Part shown: in pieces, positions 43,511-52,691 of the stretch
Position numbering within the stretch: position 1 is the first letter of the stretch
How the letters are laid out: each line of letters begins with the position of its first letter
Assembly (NCBI GenBank): GCA_016297915.1
Contig: JAEDFU010000002.1
Span: 1-64,000 of the forward strand
Length of the DNA: 64,000 bases
Reading direction: 5' to 3'
Origin: Clostridia bacterium
GTDB taxonomy: Bacteria > Bacillota > Clostridia > Christensenellales > UBA1242
The notes under the pieces: model-generated
The model's input: the letters and a program-made list of their open reading frames with translations, nothing else
Database searches by the model: none
What the model was told of the DNA's origin: nothing
Position numbers and translations under genes: made by a program

Positions 43511-44518
43511 ATGAAAAAGGCAATTGTATTTGGTGCCACGGGGCAACTTGGGTGTTATAGTGCATTGGCTCTAAAAGATGAAGGCTATGATGTTGTCGCT
43601 GTTGGACGAAGAAAAGATGATGGTGGTTTTTTCTCATCAAAAGGTATTGAGTTTGTCGGTGGAGTAACATTAGAAGATTTTGCTTCATTTAATGTTATTC
43701 CTAATCAATATTATGATGTTGTTGTTAATATGGCTGGGACTATGCCAGCTCATGCTGATAATGACCCAATGCCATATGTTAAAAGTATATGTGTTGGTAT
43801 TGTAAATTTAACAACATGGATGAAACAAAATGGTTCAAAAAGAATTATTTTTAATACAACTCCTAGTGATGTATATGATTTATGGGATTCTGTTGAACCG
43901 ATTGATGATGATGCAGATAGGTCTTTTCCAAAAACTGGTGGTGATCATGCAGTTTATGCAATATGCAAAAGAGCTGCAACGGATATTTTAGAGCATTTAA
44001 GTATAACTGATGGAATTAAGCCTTGTGTGTTCCGTCACTTGATGGTGTATGGTTGGCATCCTGACGCTGTTTATTATTTAAATGGTGAAAAAAGAATTTT
44101 ACCTTGGCGTTCAATGATTAGAAAGTGTATTGCCGGAGATACTTTGGAAGTTTATGGAGATGTATCTAGGAAAAAAGAATTACTTTATATTAAAGATTTT
44201 GCAAGAGCTGTTGTTATTGCTGCCAATTCTGATGTGTGTGGAATTTTCAATCTTCCTGGTTATAAGCCTTATACGCTTGATGAAATGACACAAACTATTT
44301 TTGAAGTATTTTCTAATGGAAAGGCTAAAAAGATTTATCGCCCTGATATGCCAGATACTCCGCAAATATTATTGTCTGGGAAAAAAAGTAAAGAAGTATT
44401 AGGCTGGGAACCTATTTGGACATGGCATGAAGCGTGTCTTGATATTAAAAAAGAAAGTATTGAAAATCCAGTTGAATTAATGTGGGGAGAAACTGATCCG
44501 TTGGATAAAATAAATTAA
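43511..44518 (+). CDS. NAD-dependent epimerase/dehydratase (extended SDR)
   Basis: 335 residues. N-terminal GATGQLGCYSAL NAD motif, active-site YAICK (Tyr-x3-Lys, ~156-160) with a Thr/Ser partner in FNTTPSDVY, and a sugar-nucleotide-epimerase style C-terminal half (VFRHLMVYGWHPDAV, KELLYIKDFARAV). Second gene of the cassette, starting three bases after the PLP enzyme. Whether its substrate is a nucleotide sugar or the product of the PLP enzyme is not decided by sequence. Confidence 0.85.
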   Translation: MKKAIVFGATGQLGCYSALALKDEGYDVVAVGRRKDDGGFFSSKGIEFVGGVTLEDFASFNVIPNQYYDVVVNMAGTMPAHADNDPMPYVKSICVGIVNLTTWMKQNGSKRIIFNTTPSDVYDLWDSVEPIDDDADRSFPKTGGDHAVYAICKRAATDILEHLSITDGIKPCVFRHLMVYGWHPDAVYYLNGEKRILPWRSMIRKCIAGDTLEVYGDVSRKKELLYIKDFARAVVIAANSDVCGIFNLPGYKPYTLDEMTQTIFEVFSNGKAKKIYRPDMPDTPQILLSGKKSKEVLGWEPIWTWHEACLDIKKESIENPVELMWGETDPLDKIN

Positions 44519-44531
44519 TAAGAGGAAAATT

Positions 44532-45491
44532 ATGAACATTTTAATTTTAAGTGCTGGGACTAGAAATAAGATAGTACAATATTTTAAAAAGATTATTGGT
44601 GGTAATGGCAAAGTTATTGCTACAGATATGAGTGATATTGCTCCAGCAGTATATGAAGCTGATAAATTTTATAAAGTACCTCGTATGACTGCTGATGGTT
44701 ATATTGATGTAATTTTTGATATTTGTAAAAAAGAAAATATAAATGGAGTACTTTCTCTTATTGACCCAGAACTATCTTTATTAGCAAAGCATAAAGAAGA
44801 TTTTGCAAAATTGGGAGTGACTGTAATTGGTTCTTCTTATGAACTTTGTGAAAGAGCTTTGGATAAGATGGAGATGTTTGATTGGTTAACTAATCATAAT
44901 TTTAAATGTGCTAAAAGTTACACTGATAAAGAAAAATTTTATGCAGATATTGATGCTGGAATAATTACCTATCCGGTGTTTGTAAAGCCTGTTCGTGGTA
45001 GTGCTAGTATTTCTATATCAAAAGTGTATGATAAAGAGACAATTGAATTGCTTTTTGATCATAATGATAATTTGATGATACAAGAGTATCTTGATGGACA
45101 AGAAATTGGCGCAGATGTATATATTGATATGATAAGTGGTGATGTGGTTTCTATCTTTACTAAAAAGAAATTGGTAATGAGAGCAGGGGAAACAGATAAA
45201 GCAGTTTCATTTAAAGATAAGAAACTTTTTGATTTAATTGATAAGTTTGCAACAGAAAGTGGTTGGTCTGGTCAAATTGATATAGATATATTTGATGTGG
45301 GTGGCGAGTATTATATTTCAGAAGTAAATCCTAGATTTGGTGGTGGATATCCACATGCTTTTGAATGTGGTTGCGACCATATATCACTTATTTTAAATAA
45401 TCTTTTAGGAAAAGCTAATGAAAGAAATATCGGTAACTATGATAGCGATATTTATATGATGAAATATAATGAAATTATGATAAGAAAATAA
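44532..45491 (+). CDS. ATP-grasp ligase (CarB-like)
   Basis: 319 residues. N-terminal pre-ATP-grasp domain (NILILSAGTRNKIVQYF), ATP-binding KPVRGSASISISKV (~151-164), IQEYLDGQEIGADVYID and the metal-binding ISEVNPRFGGGYPHAFE (~262-278). ATP-grasp enzymes of this type join a carboxylate to an amine via an acyl phosphate. Third gene of the cassette. Together they could make and attach an amide-linked group to a sugar or precursor; that is inference. AAGAGG lies before ATG 44532. Very AT-rich. Confidence 0.85.
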   Translation: MNILILSAGTRNKIVQYFKKIIGGNGKVIATDMSDIAPAVYEADKFYKVPRMTADGYIDVIFDICKKENINGVLSLIDPELSLLAKHKEDFAKLGVTVIGSSYELCERALDKMEMFDWLTNHNFKCAKSYTDKEKFYADIDAGIITYPVFVKPVRGSASISISKVYDKETIELLFDHNDNLMIQEYLDGQEIGADVYIDMISGDVVSIFTKKKLVMRAGETDKAVSFKDKKLFDLIDKFATESGWSGQIDIDIFDVGGEYYISEVNPRFGGGYPHAFECGCDHISLILNNLLGKANERNIGNYDSDIYMMKYNEIMIRK

Positions 45492-45529
45492 TTAATAATA
45501 TTAAGTAAAATTTGTGTTGGGAGAAGAAA

Positions 45530-46633
45530 GTGAAGATATTATATGTAACAACTATTGGTAGTACAATGAGTTTTTTTAATACACTTATTAAGCATTTGAT
45601 TGATGAAGGACATACTGTAGATATAGCAACTAATGAAACCAATTCTAAAGTTCCCGATTGTTATAGAGAGTGGGGGTGTAAAATACATCAAATAAATACA
45701 TCTCGTTCACCATTAAATATGGGTAATTTAAAAGCTATAAAACAATTAAAAAAAATTGTATTACAAGAAAAATATGATATAGTTCATTGTCATACACCAG
45801 TGGCAGCGATGTGTACTAGATTGGCTTGTAAGAAAGCAAGAAAAATTGGTACTAAAGTTATATATACTGCTCATGGTTTTCATTTTTACAAAGGTGCACC
45901 ACTTAAAAACTGGTTAATTTTCTATCCTATAGAGAAATATTGTTCTAGATTTACAGATGTCTTAATTACTATCAATAAAGAAGATTATGCTTTGGCACAA
46001 AAGAAAATGAAGGCTAAAAAAGTTGAGTTTGTTCGTGGTGTTGGAATAGATTTAACTAAGTTTGGGAAAATATCTGTAGATAAAGATAGTAAACGAAGAG
46101 AATTGAATATACCAAGTGATGCAACGATGCTTTTGTCAGTGGGCGAATTAAATTATAACAAAAACCATGAAACTGTGATTCGATCAATTGCTAATTTAGA
46201 TGTTTATTATGTAATTGCAGGCAATGGTGAACTAAAAGATCATTTGGAAAGTGTTATAAATGAATTAGAATTAAAAGAAAGAGTTAAACTTCTTGGATTT
46301 CGTAATGATGTTGCCGAATTGTATCAAGTTTCAGATGTATATATATTGCCATCAATTAGGGAAGGATTGAATGTTTCTATAATGGAAGCTATGGCAACAG
46401 GAAAACCTGTAATTTGTGGTAACATTAGAGGAAATACCGATTTGATTGGTGATAACGAGGGTGGATTTCTTTGTGAACCAAAAGACACTTTAGCTTTTAA
46501 AAAATCAATTAAATTACTCTCTGAAGATAAAAAATTATCAGCAAAGTTAGGTAAAAGAAACAAAGAGTTTATTAAAAACTTTGACATCAATGTTGTCTTA
46601 CAACAGATGGAAAAAATTTATAAGGAGATGTAG
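45530..46633 (+). CDS. GT4-family glycosyltransferase (EpsD/PglA-like)
   Basis: 367 residues, GT-B fold. N-terminal KILYVTTIGSTMSFFNTLIKHL, HCHTPVAAMCTRLACKKA, YTAHGFHFYKGAPLKNWL and the C-terminal donor-binding PSIREGLNVSIMEAMATGKPVI (E-x7-E). The HFYKGAP segment is typical of EpsD-like enzymes adding early sugars to the lipid-linked repeat. GTG 45530 with GGGAG upstream is the likely start; the open frame runs six codons earlier from TTG without a site. Confidence 0.88.
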   Translation: MKILYVTTIGSTMSFFNTLIKHLIDEGHTVDIATNETNSKVPDCYREWGCKIHQINTSRSPLNMGNLKAIKQLKKIVLQEKYDIVHCHTPVAAMCTRLACKKARKIGTKVIYTAHGFHFYKGAPLKNWLIFYPIEKYCSRFTDVLITINKEDYALAQKKMKAKKVEFVRGVGIDLTKFGKISVDKDSKRRELNIPSDATMLLSVGELNYNKNHETVIRSIANLDVYYVIAGNGELKDHLESVINELELKERVKLLGFRNDVAELYQVSDVYILPSIREGLNVSIMEAMATGKPVICGNIRGNTDLIGDNEGGFLCEPKDTLAFKKSIKLLSEDKKLSAKLGKRNKEFIKNFDINVVLQQMEKIYKEM

Positions 46634-46636
46634 TGA

Positions 46637-47635
46637 ATGAAAGAAAAGAAACTTCTTTATTCTATTGTTGTTCCTATATATAATGTCGAAGAATTTTTAA
46701 AAGAATGTATTGAATCTTTAATTAATCAGACTTATACTAATATTGAAATCATACTTGTTGATGATGGTAGCCCAGACAATTGTTCAATTATTTGCGATGA
46801 ATTTGCAAAGAATGAGAAAAGAATAAAAGTAATTCATAAAACAAATGGGGGACTTGTCAGTGCTAGAAAAGCAGGGGCAAAAGTGGCAACTGGAGACTAT
46901 GTTATTTGTGTAGATGGAGATGACCATGTCTCAAAAGATATGGTGACAAAAATTAACAAAGTTGTTTCCGAAAATGATGTGGATGTAGTTTGTTTTGGAT
47001 ATTTTAAAGATGATGAGTTAAACCCATGCTATTTGGAGTTTAACGAGGGATATTACAACAAAGAAAAAATTATTGAAGATATTTTTCCAAATCTTATAGA
47101 AAATGCGAATGCTAAATTTTTTTCAAATTCTTTGTGGGCAAAAGCATATAAAAGAGATTTGTATTGTATGAATCAAGAATTGGTTGATAATAAAATAAAA
47201 ATTGGTGAAGATGCTGCATGTACAAAACCAATAATATCAAAGTGCAATAGCTTATATATTATGAAAGATTGTCTTTATTTTTATAGGACAAATTTGACAT
47301 CAATGACAAAAGAACCAAAACCTTTTGCGTGGGATGTCCCTGAAATTATTTATAATCATTTAAGTGTAAATTTGAATCAAGATGATTACGATTTTACGGA
47401 GCAGTTGTATAGAAATGTTGCTCACAATGTTTTTAATGTTGCAATGTCTCAATATTACAAAAAAGGTCTGAAAATAAAAGAAATCAAAAGGGAAATTAAG
47501 GAAAAACTGGGAAACAAACTTTATTCGACTTGTATAAAAAAAGCTAATTACACATCGATTAAAGGCAAAATAATGTTATATGCGTTGAGACACAATTCAT
47601 CATTTATTATGAAATTGTATTCAAAAATAAGATAA
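46637..47635 (+). CDS. GT2-family glycosyltransferase
   Basis: 332 residues, GT-A fold. Starts YSIVVPIYNVEEFLKECIESLI, then DDGSPDNC, GGLVSARKAG and the DXD-type CVDGDDHVS (~95-103). A C-terminal ~130 residues with mixed helices typical of capsule GT2 enzymes follows. Begins one codon after the previous stop. Donor and linkage cannot be read. Confidence 0.9.
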   Translation: MKEKKLLYSIVVPIYNVEEFLKECIESLINQTYTNIEIILVDDGSPDNCSIICDEFAKNEKRIKVIHKTNGGLVSARKAGAKVATGDYVICVDGDDHVSKDMVTKINKVVSENDVDVVCFGYFKDDELNPCYLEFNEGYYNKEKIIEDIFPNLIENANAKFFSNSLWAKAYKRDLYCMNQELVDNKIKIGEDAACTKPIISKCNSLYIMKDCLYFYRTNLTSMTKEPKPFAWDVPEIIYNHLSVNLNQDDYDFTEQLYRNVAHNVFNVAMSQYYKKGLKIKEIKREIKEKLGNKLYSTCIKKANYTSIKGKIMLYALRHNSSFIMKLYSKIR

Positions 47636-47650
47636 TGAAATGGAGGGAAA

Positions 47651-48931
47651 ATGTTAGAATATATAGCTATCATATTGGTTATATTGTTTTTGATTGTTTG
47701 TAAAGCAAAAAAACAACATAATAGATTTATTCTCTCTTTTTATTATGAAAGTCCTAAATTAGATTCATTTAAAGTTGATAAAAAAAAGCGTACTGATTGG
47801 AGTTATGTTTTTGTTTTTGTGGCACTGTTTATTTTGTTTGCTTTTAGAAATATTAGTGTTGGTACTGATACAAATGTATATAACTCAATGTTTAATTCTT
47901 TTGAAGTAGATAATCCAAATTGGAGAGGCGAACCAGTGTACTGGCTAATTGTCTTTTTTGTTAAATTGCTAGGTTTGCCGTTTAATTTTGTTTTAATTTT
48001 CGTTGGAGCAATATCTTTTGCAAATATTTACTTTTTTACTAAAAAATATTCGATTGATAAATTTTTAACAATACTGTTGTTGTTTTGTCTCGGAATAATC
48101 CCGACAGGATTTAATGTAATGAGACAATTTCTTGCTCTTTCATTTTTCTTGTTGGCTTTAGATAATTTATTTCAAAATAAAGTATTTAGATATGTTGGTT
48201 TTTGTTTAATTTCTACATTTTGTCACAACACAGCTATAATCTTGTTGCCATTGTTTTTGATAAAATTTATCAAACTTAATTACAAAACTTTAATAATAAC
48301 TATTATTTTGACTATGGCAGCAATTTTTACGCTACCGCTTGTAGTAAAATTTGTTAGCAAATTTACATCAAAAGATTATTATGAAATTTATATTACAACA
48401 AATGCCTTTGCCAAAGAATTGGGTTTTGCATACTTGTTGTATGATTTATTTATGATTGGGGCATTTGTTTGGTTTTGGATTATAAGAAAAAATATTGATA
48501 ATGATTTGGACAAAAAAAACTATAATATGTTTTTATGGATTTTTTTATTGGCAGTTTGTATAAGAACAATAGCCACATATAGTGGATTTATAATAATGAC
48601 AAATAGGCTACTTATTTATTTCTTGTGGGCAATTTGTTTTCTAATTCCATTCTCGATTAAATATTTACCTAAAAATCCTATTTTATCAAAAGATTTATAT
48701 TCCAAAACTGTAATATTTTTGGCGATCTTGTATTTTTACTTGGGGACAGTTGTAAGAGGTCAAGCAGAAATTATTCCTTTCAAATTTGTAGCGATAGACA
48801 ACCTTTTGATTCAGATTGTTTTATACTTGTTCTTTATAGGGTCGCTAGTTGTAGCTTGTTTTTACGAATTGGATTGTGAAAAAAAATTAAATAAAAAAAA
48901 CTTTAAAACTTATGAAAACAAAAGAAAATAA
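47651..48931 (+). CDS. EpsG-family polysaccharide polymerase
   Basis: 426-residue membrane protein with ~10 hydrophobic helices. FAFRNISVGTDTNVYNSMF (~70-88) and GFNVMRQFLALSFFLLAL (~157-174) with FCHNTAIILL are the EpsG/Wzy signature. It would polymerise lipid-linked repeat units at the outer face. GGAGGG precedes ATG. Its last 20 bases overlap the flippase gene. Confidence 0.88.
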   Translation: MLEYIAIILVILFLIVCKAKKQHNRFILSFYYESPKLDSFKVDKKKRTDWSYVFVFVALFILFAFRNISVGTDTNVYNSMFNSFEVDNPNWRGEPVYWLIVFFVKLLGLPFNFVLIFVGAISFANIYFFTKKYSIDKFLTILLLFCLGIIPTGFNVMRQFLALSFFLLALDNLFQNKVFRYVGFCLISTFCHNTAIILLPLFLIKFIKLNYKTLIITIILTMAAIFTLPLVVKFVSKFTSKDYYEIYITTNAFAKELGFAYLLYDLFMIGAFVWFWIIRKNIDNDLDKKNYNMFLWIFLLAVCIRTIATYSGFIIMTNRLLIYFLWAICFLIPFSIKYLPKNPILSKDLYSKTVIFLAILYFYLGTVVRGQAEIIPFKFVAIDNLLIQIVLYLFFIGSLVVACFYELDCEKKLNKKNFKTYENKRK

Positions 48932-50270
48932 ATTAGTTAACAACACAATAATGATGTATTTAATGACGGTTGCAAAACTTGTCATTCCTCTTATTTCGCT
49001 TCCATATCTAACCAGAATTTTAAGCGTAGATTGTTATGGAAGTGTGGCTTTTGTAAAGAGTCTTATGAATTATTTTCAAATTCTTATTGACTTCGGGTTT
49101 TTGCTATCGGCAACTAAGGATATTATTGGATATCTCAAAAAAGGCGAAAAGCCTAATGCTATAGTGGGGAATACCCTGTATGCACAAATTATTCTTTGCT
49201 TTTTTGCAATAATAGGTTGTGTCATTTGCTTGTTTTGCTTGGAGATTTTGAGAGGATTTGAACTATATACAATGCTATCTTTGGTAACTTGTTTGCTTTC
49301 TATATTCCTCTTTGAATATGTCTTTAAGGCGTACGAGCAAATGGGAAAGATTGCTATAAGATATGTTGTAATGAAACTTATAGCTCTAATCCTAACACTT
49401 ATATTTGTTAAGTCAGATAAGGATATTTTGTTGATTCCAATTTTTGATATTGTAGCGTCACTTGTGGCAATTGTGCTTGTATACTTACAACTCAAAAAAC
49501 TAGGGATTAAGATTGATTTTGATTTTAAACGCATCAAAGACGCATGGAAGTCGCTCAGTAAATCTTTTGTATATTTTATATCTAATTTTGCAACAACTGC
49601 ATTTAGCGCATTAAATACTATTATTATTGGAATTGCTTTAAACAAGAGTGATGTTGCTTATTGGTCGGTTGCATTACAGTTGGTTGGTGTAGTTCAAGCA
49701 CTTTATAATCCAATAATTACAAGTGCTCATCCAACTATGATACGAACCAAAAATCTCAAAACCATACACAAAATTATGCTTATATATATGCCTTTGATTT
49801 TTGTAGGTTGCGGACTAATATTGCTACTTGGCGATTGGGCTGTTAAGCTCGTATTTACAGAAAGTTATTTAATGTCGTCAAAGTTGTTTAAATTTTTAAT
49901 ACCTGTATTGATATTCTCGTTCCCAGCAATGCTTTATGGTTGGCCATGTCTGGACTGTATTAATAAGACTAAACAAACCTCAATGTCAACGATTATAAGT
50001 GCATGTGTACAAATTGTGGGTATCGGATTTATTGCGGTAATTGGTCAATTCAATTTGATGTCTTTGGTGATTGTAAGAAATTTAGCAGAAATAGTTTTAT
50101 GCTCAGTTAGGATGGGTATTGTATATAAAAACAAAAAATTATTTGTAAGTGGGGTTGTTTCAGACCCACAAAATGTAAATGCGGAAAACAAAGAACTTGG
50201 AGAGTTTGAAAAACATGAGCTAACAAATGAAATTATTTCTGCAAATATTGATGATAACAATAACATATAA
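48912..50270 (+). CDS. Oligosaccharide flippase (Wzx/MATE-like)
   Basis: 452 residues, ~12 membrane helices, PST/Wzx family: NTIMMYLMTVAKLVIPLISLPYLTRIL at the N terminus, then YGSVAFVKSLMNYFQILIDFGF. It moves the lipid-linked repeat unit across the membrane for the EpsG polymerase, whose gene it overlaps. Acidic cytosolic tail of ~35 residues. Followed by a strong bidirectional terminator that closes the first polysaccharide transcription unit. Confidence 0.88.
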   Translation: MKTKENKLVNNTIMMYLMTVAKLVIPLISLPYLTRILSVDCYGSVAFVKSLMNYFQILIDFGFLLSATKDIIGYLKKGEKPNAIVGNTLYAQIILCFFAIIGCVICLFCLEILRGFELYTMLSLVTCLLSIFLFEYVFKAYEQMGKIAIRYVVMKLIALILTLIFVKSDKDILLIPIFDIVASLVAIVLVYLQLKKLGIKIDFDFKRIKDAWKSLSKSFVYFISNFATTAFSALNTIIIGIALNKSDVAYWSVALQLVGVVQALYNPIITSAHPTMIRTKNLKTIHKIMLIYMPLIFVGCGLILLLGDWAVKLVFTESYLMSSKLFKFLIPVLIFSFPAMLYGWPCLDCINKTKQTSMSTIISACVQIVGIGFIAVIGQFNLMSLVIVRNLAEIVLCSVRMGIVYKNKKLFVSGVVSDPQNVNAENKELGEFEKHELTNEIISANIDDNNNI

Positions 50271-50303
50271 AAAATAGGACTTGAAATTCAAGTCCTATTT
50301 TTT
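50270..50303. terminator. Bidirectional terminator flippase / licD
   Basis: AATAGGACTTG (50273-50283) pairs with CAAGTCCTATT (50289-50299) over a 5-nt loop, with A and T tracts on both sides. It overlaps the licD stop codon. Confidence 0.88.
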
Positions 50304-51116
50304 ATATGATTTAAAATAATGATGAGTAATTTGCTTTTCTGGTGGTGGGGGTGTCATATAATCTCTGTACAATTGTTTAAGATACATATCCCATTGTTTA
50401 ATTGCAGGAAATTTGTAACCTTCAAAGTCCAATTCCACAAATTCGTCAAACATTGACTTTGGAAAAACATCTTTGATTCCATATGCTCCCGAAAAAGCAA
50501 AAATATGGTCAAATCCTTTGCCATTAAATGAAGTTGCGTACTTTTCGCTTTTCTTTGCCCAGTGTTTCCAGCCAAATGGTTTAGCGTATAGTGATACTAC
50601 AAATTTTGCACATTTTTTGGCAAAACTATTACCTTTTATACCTGCTTTTTTGTTTGCAGATATAGCTAACAATGATCCAAGTTTTTTATTCTTTTTAACA
50701 ACTTTTTTTATGTTTTTTGTATCAACATCATCCATTGGAAATATGTCTACAAAAACTCCCATGTCCTTTGGTGTAATATATGTTGATTCGGTAAGGACAG
50801 TGTCTAAATCTACAACTTTTGTAAATCTATAAAAGTAATCTTTGCAATTTTCGCTAAAATGCAAGGCTTTATATTTTTTGTTGGTCTTGGAGTCTTTGTC
50901 CATTATTTCCAAAAATTTGTCATAGTCTTTTCTTAGCATAAAGATGTCAATATCATCGTCCCAAGGAATAAATCCCTTGTGCCTTATTGCACCTAAAAGT
51001 GTTCCTCCGCACAAACTATATTTAATATCATTTTCTTTGCAAACTTTATCAATAAATTTAAGAATTTCAAGTGAAATTGATTGAACTTCTTTTATATTTT
51101 CTGTTATTTCTTCCAT
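50295..51116 (-). CDS. LicD-family phosphotransferase
   Basis: 273 residues. YSLCGGTLLGAIRHKGFIPWDDDIDIFMLRKDYDKF (~33-68) is the LicD nucleotidyltransferase-fold active site with its Asp triad. LicD proteins transfer phosphocholine or similar phospho-alcohols from a CDP-activated donor to glycans. It runs opposite to the rest of the locus and diverges from the IspD/TarI-type gene, which could make a CDP-activated donor. A promoter lies 30 bases upstream, and CACGGAGAAAAAG gives a ribosome site. Confidence 0.9.
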   Translation of the reverse strand: MEEITENIKEVQSISLEILKFIDKVCKENDIKYSLCGGTLLGAIRHKGFIPWDDDIDIFMLRKDYDKFLEIMDKDSKTNKKYKALHFSENCKDYFYRFTKVVDLDTVLTESTYITPKDMGVFVDIFPMDDVDTKNIKKVVKKNKKLGSLLAISANKKAGIKGNSFAKKCAKFVVSLYAKPFGWKHWAKKSEKYATSFNGKGFDHIFAFSGAYGIKDVFPKSMFDEFVELDFEGYKFPAIKQWDMYLKQLYRDYMTPPPPEKQITHHYFKSYKK

Positions 51117-51145
51117 CTTTTTCTCCGTGTGTTTTACTAAATATT

Positions 51146-51174
51146 AGATTAATACAAATTCAATATTTTGTCAA
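51146..51174 (-). promoter_or_regulatory. Promoter of licD
   Basis: Minus strand: TTGACA (51169-51174), 17-bp spacer, TAATCT (51146-51151). Confidence 0.7.
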
Positions 51175-51201
51175 ATTAAAACTACATATTATGATTTTCT
51201 C

Positions 51202-51230
51202 TTGATAAAAATATATTATTATGGTATCCT
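51202..51230 (+). promoter_or_regulatory. Promoter of cytidylyltransferase-uppS-polymerase unit
   Basis: Plus strand: TTGATA (51202-51207), 17-bp spacer, TATCCT (51225-51230). The AAAAGGAG site of the first gene follows. It is back to back with the licD promoter, 27 bp apart. Confidence 0.6.
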
Positions 51231-51254
51231 ATTTGGGAGTTAAAAGGAGTTATT

Positions 51255-51968
51255 ATGGCAAATTATGTATTAGTGTTGGCTGGAGGTGTTGGCTCAAGAA
51301 CAGAACAGTCAATTCCAAAACAATTTATTAGTGTTAATGATAAGCCAATTATTATATATACACTTGAAGTTTTTGAAAAGTGCCAAGACATTGATGGAAT
51401 TATAGTTACATGTTTAAGAGGTTGGCAAGAACCGCTTAAAGCATATGCAAAACAATATAATATTACAAAATTCAAAGATGTTATTGAGGGTGGAGTTACA
51501 AGACTTGATTCTCTTAGAATTGGATGTAACAAAATTTGTGAGTTTGCCAAAGACGATGATTTGATTATTACTCATGATGGAGTAAGAGCATTGGTTACAG
51601 AGGACTTGATTGAAGATAGCATCAGAGTTGCTAGGGATCACAATTTGGTTGTTGCTTTACAACCAGCTGTTGACACTATGTACATTACAAAAGATTTTTG
51701 TAACATTGATGATACAACTAATAGAGATGTGCTTGCATGTGGTCATACACCGGTGACCGTAAAAGTTGGATTTTACAAAGAAATGTTTAAAAAACTTGAT
51801 GAATCTGGCAAAGATGGAGGTAATTGTATTGCCACTGCTGCACTCGCTATAAATGAAAAAATTTATGGATCAAAAAGTTCGTCAAGAAACATAAAAATTA
51901 CTACCAAGGAAGATATTGATATATTTAAAGGATTAAAATTACTTGACTCTATCAATCATCAAAAGTGA
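51255..51968 (+). CDS. IspD/TarI-family cytidylyltransferase
   Basis: 237 residues. VLAGGVGSRTEQSIPKQFI (~7-25) is the CTP-binding loop; GGVTRLDSLRIG, THDGVRALV and the late GGNCIATAALAI follow. The family includes IspD (CDP-methylerythritol, isoprenoid synthesis) and TarI/Bcs1 (CDP-ribitol, teichoic acid or capsule). Position between licD and uppS allows either: a polyol donor for the surface polymer, or isoprenoid supply for UppS. No tarJ-type dehydrogenase is adjacent in this window. Confidence 0.85.
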   Translation: MANYVLVLAGGVGSRTEQSIPKQFISVNDKPIIIYTLEVFEKCQDIDGIIVTCLRGWQEPLKAYAKQYNITKFKDVIEGGVTRLDSLRIGCNKICEFAKDDDLIITHDGVRALVTEDLIEDSIRVARDHNLVVALQPAVDTMYITKDFCNIDDTTNRDVLACGHTPVTVKVGFYKEMFKKLDESGKDGGNCIATAALAINEKIYGSKSSSRNIKITTKEDIDIFKGLKLLDSINHQK

Positions 51969-51974
51969 GTATAT

Positions 51975-52682
51975 ATGCAAAAAGAATTGAAGAAGTTGCC
52001 TAAGCACATTGCGTTTATTATTGACGGCAATGGCAGGTGGGCAAAGAGCAGGGGGCTTACTAGGTCTCTTGGACACAAGGCTGGATTTTCGAGGCTCGAA
52101 AAAATTATTAAAGAATGTTTTTATGGTTACGGCATACCAATTGTTAGTATCTATGCTTTTTCTACCGAAAACTGGAATAGACCAGAGGCTGAGGTCAACT
52201 ACCTTATGGATTTATTCCGCAAATATCTAAACAAGAGTTTTCTCAAGAAATACCCTGAGGTCAGATTTAATCATATGGGCGATCCAAATGGACTTCCTGA
52301 TGATATTGCCAAAAAAGCAAAGAATCTTATGGATGCAACTGCCGACCGAGACAAATTTACATTGAATATTGGCATTAATTACTCTGGTCAAGATGAACTA
52401 GTGATTGCTGTTAATAATATTTTGGAAGAGGGAATAACACATGTGGATAGGCAGGTTATTGCCGATCACTTGTTTACGCATGGTCAACCACCAGTTGATT
52501 TGATGATAAGAACCAGCGGTGAGCAGAGACTTAGCAACTTTATGCTATGGCAAGTAGCGTATGCTGAGTTTTATTTCCCAAAGTGTCATTGGCCAGCTTT
52601 TAATAGCAGACAACTGTTCAAGGCACTTGAGGAGTACCAAAATAGAGACCGTAGATTTGGTGCGATAAAGGAAGAAAAATAA
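51975..52682 (+). CDS. uppS: Isoprenyl (undecaprenyl) diphosphate synthase
   Basis: 235 residues, cis-prenyltransferase. HIAFIIDGNGRWAKSRGL (catalytic Asp ~18), SIYAFSTENWNRP, and DLMIRTSGEQRLSNFMLWQ...AEFYF are family hallmarks. It makes the C55 carrier used by the PglC-like transferase, flippase and polymerases of this locus. Six bases after the cytidylyltransferase stop. Unlike usual Bacillota it is not beside cdsA/dxr here. Confidence 0.93.
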   Translation: MQKELKKLPKHIAFIIDGNGRWAKSRGLTRSLGHKAGFSRLEKIIKECFYGYGIPIVSIYAFSTENWNRPEAEVNYLMDLFRKYLNKSFLKKYPEVRFNHMGDPNGLPDDIAKKAKNLMDATADRDKFTLNIGINYSGQDELVIAVNNILEEGITHVDRQVIADHLFTHGQPPVDLMIRTSGEQRLSNFMLWQVAYAEFYFPKCHWPAFNSRQLFKALEEYQNRDRRFGAIKEEK

Positions 52683-52691
52683 TCTAGTTTT

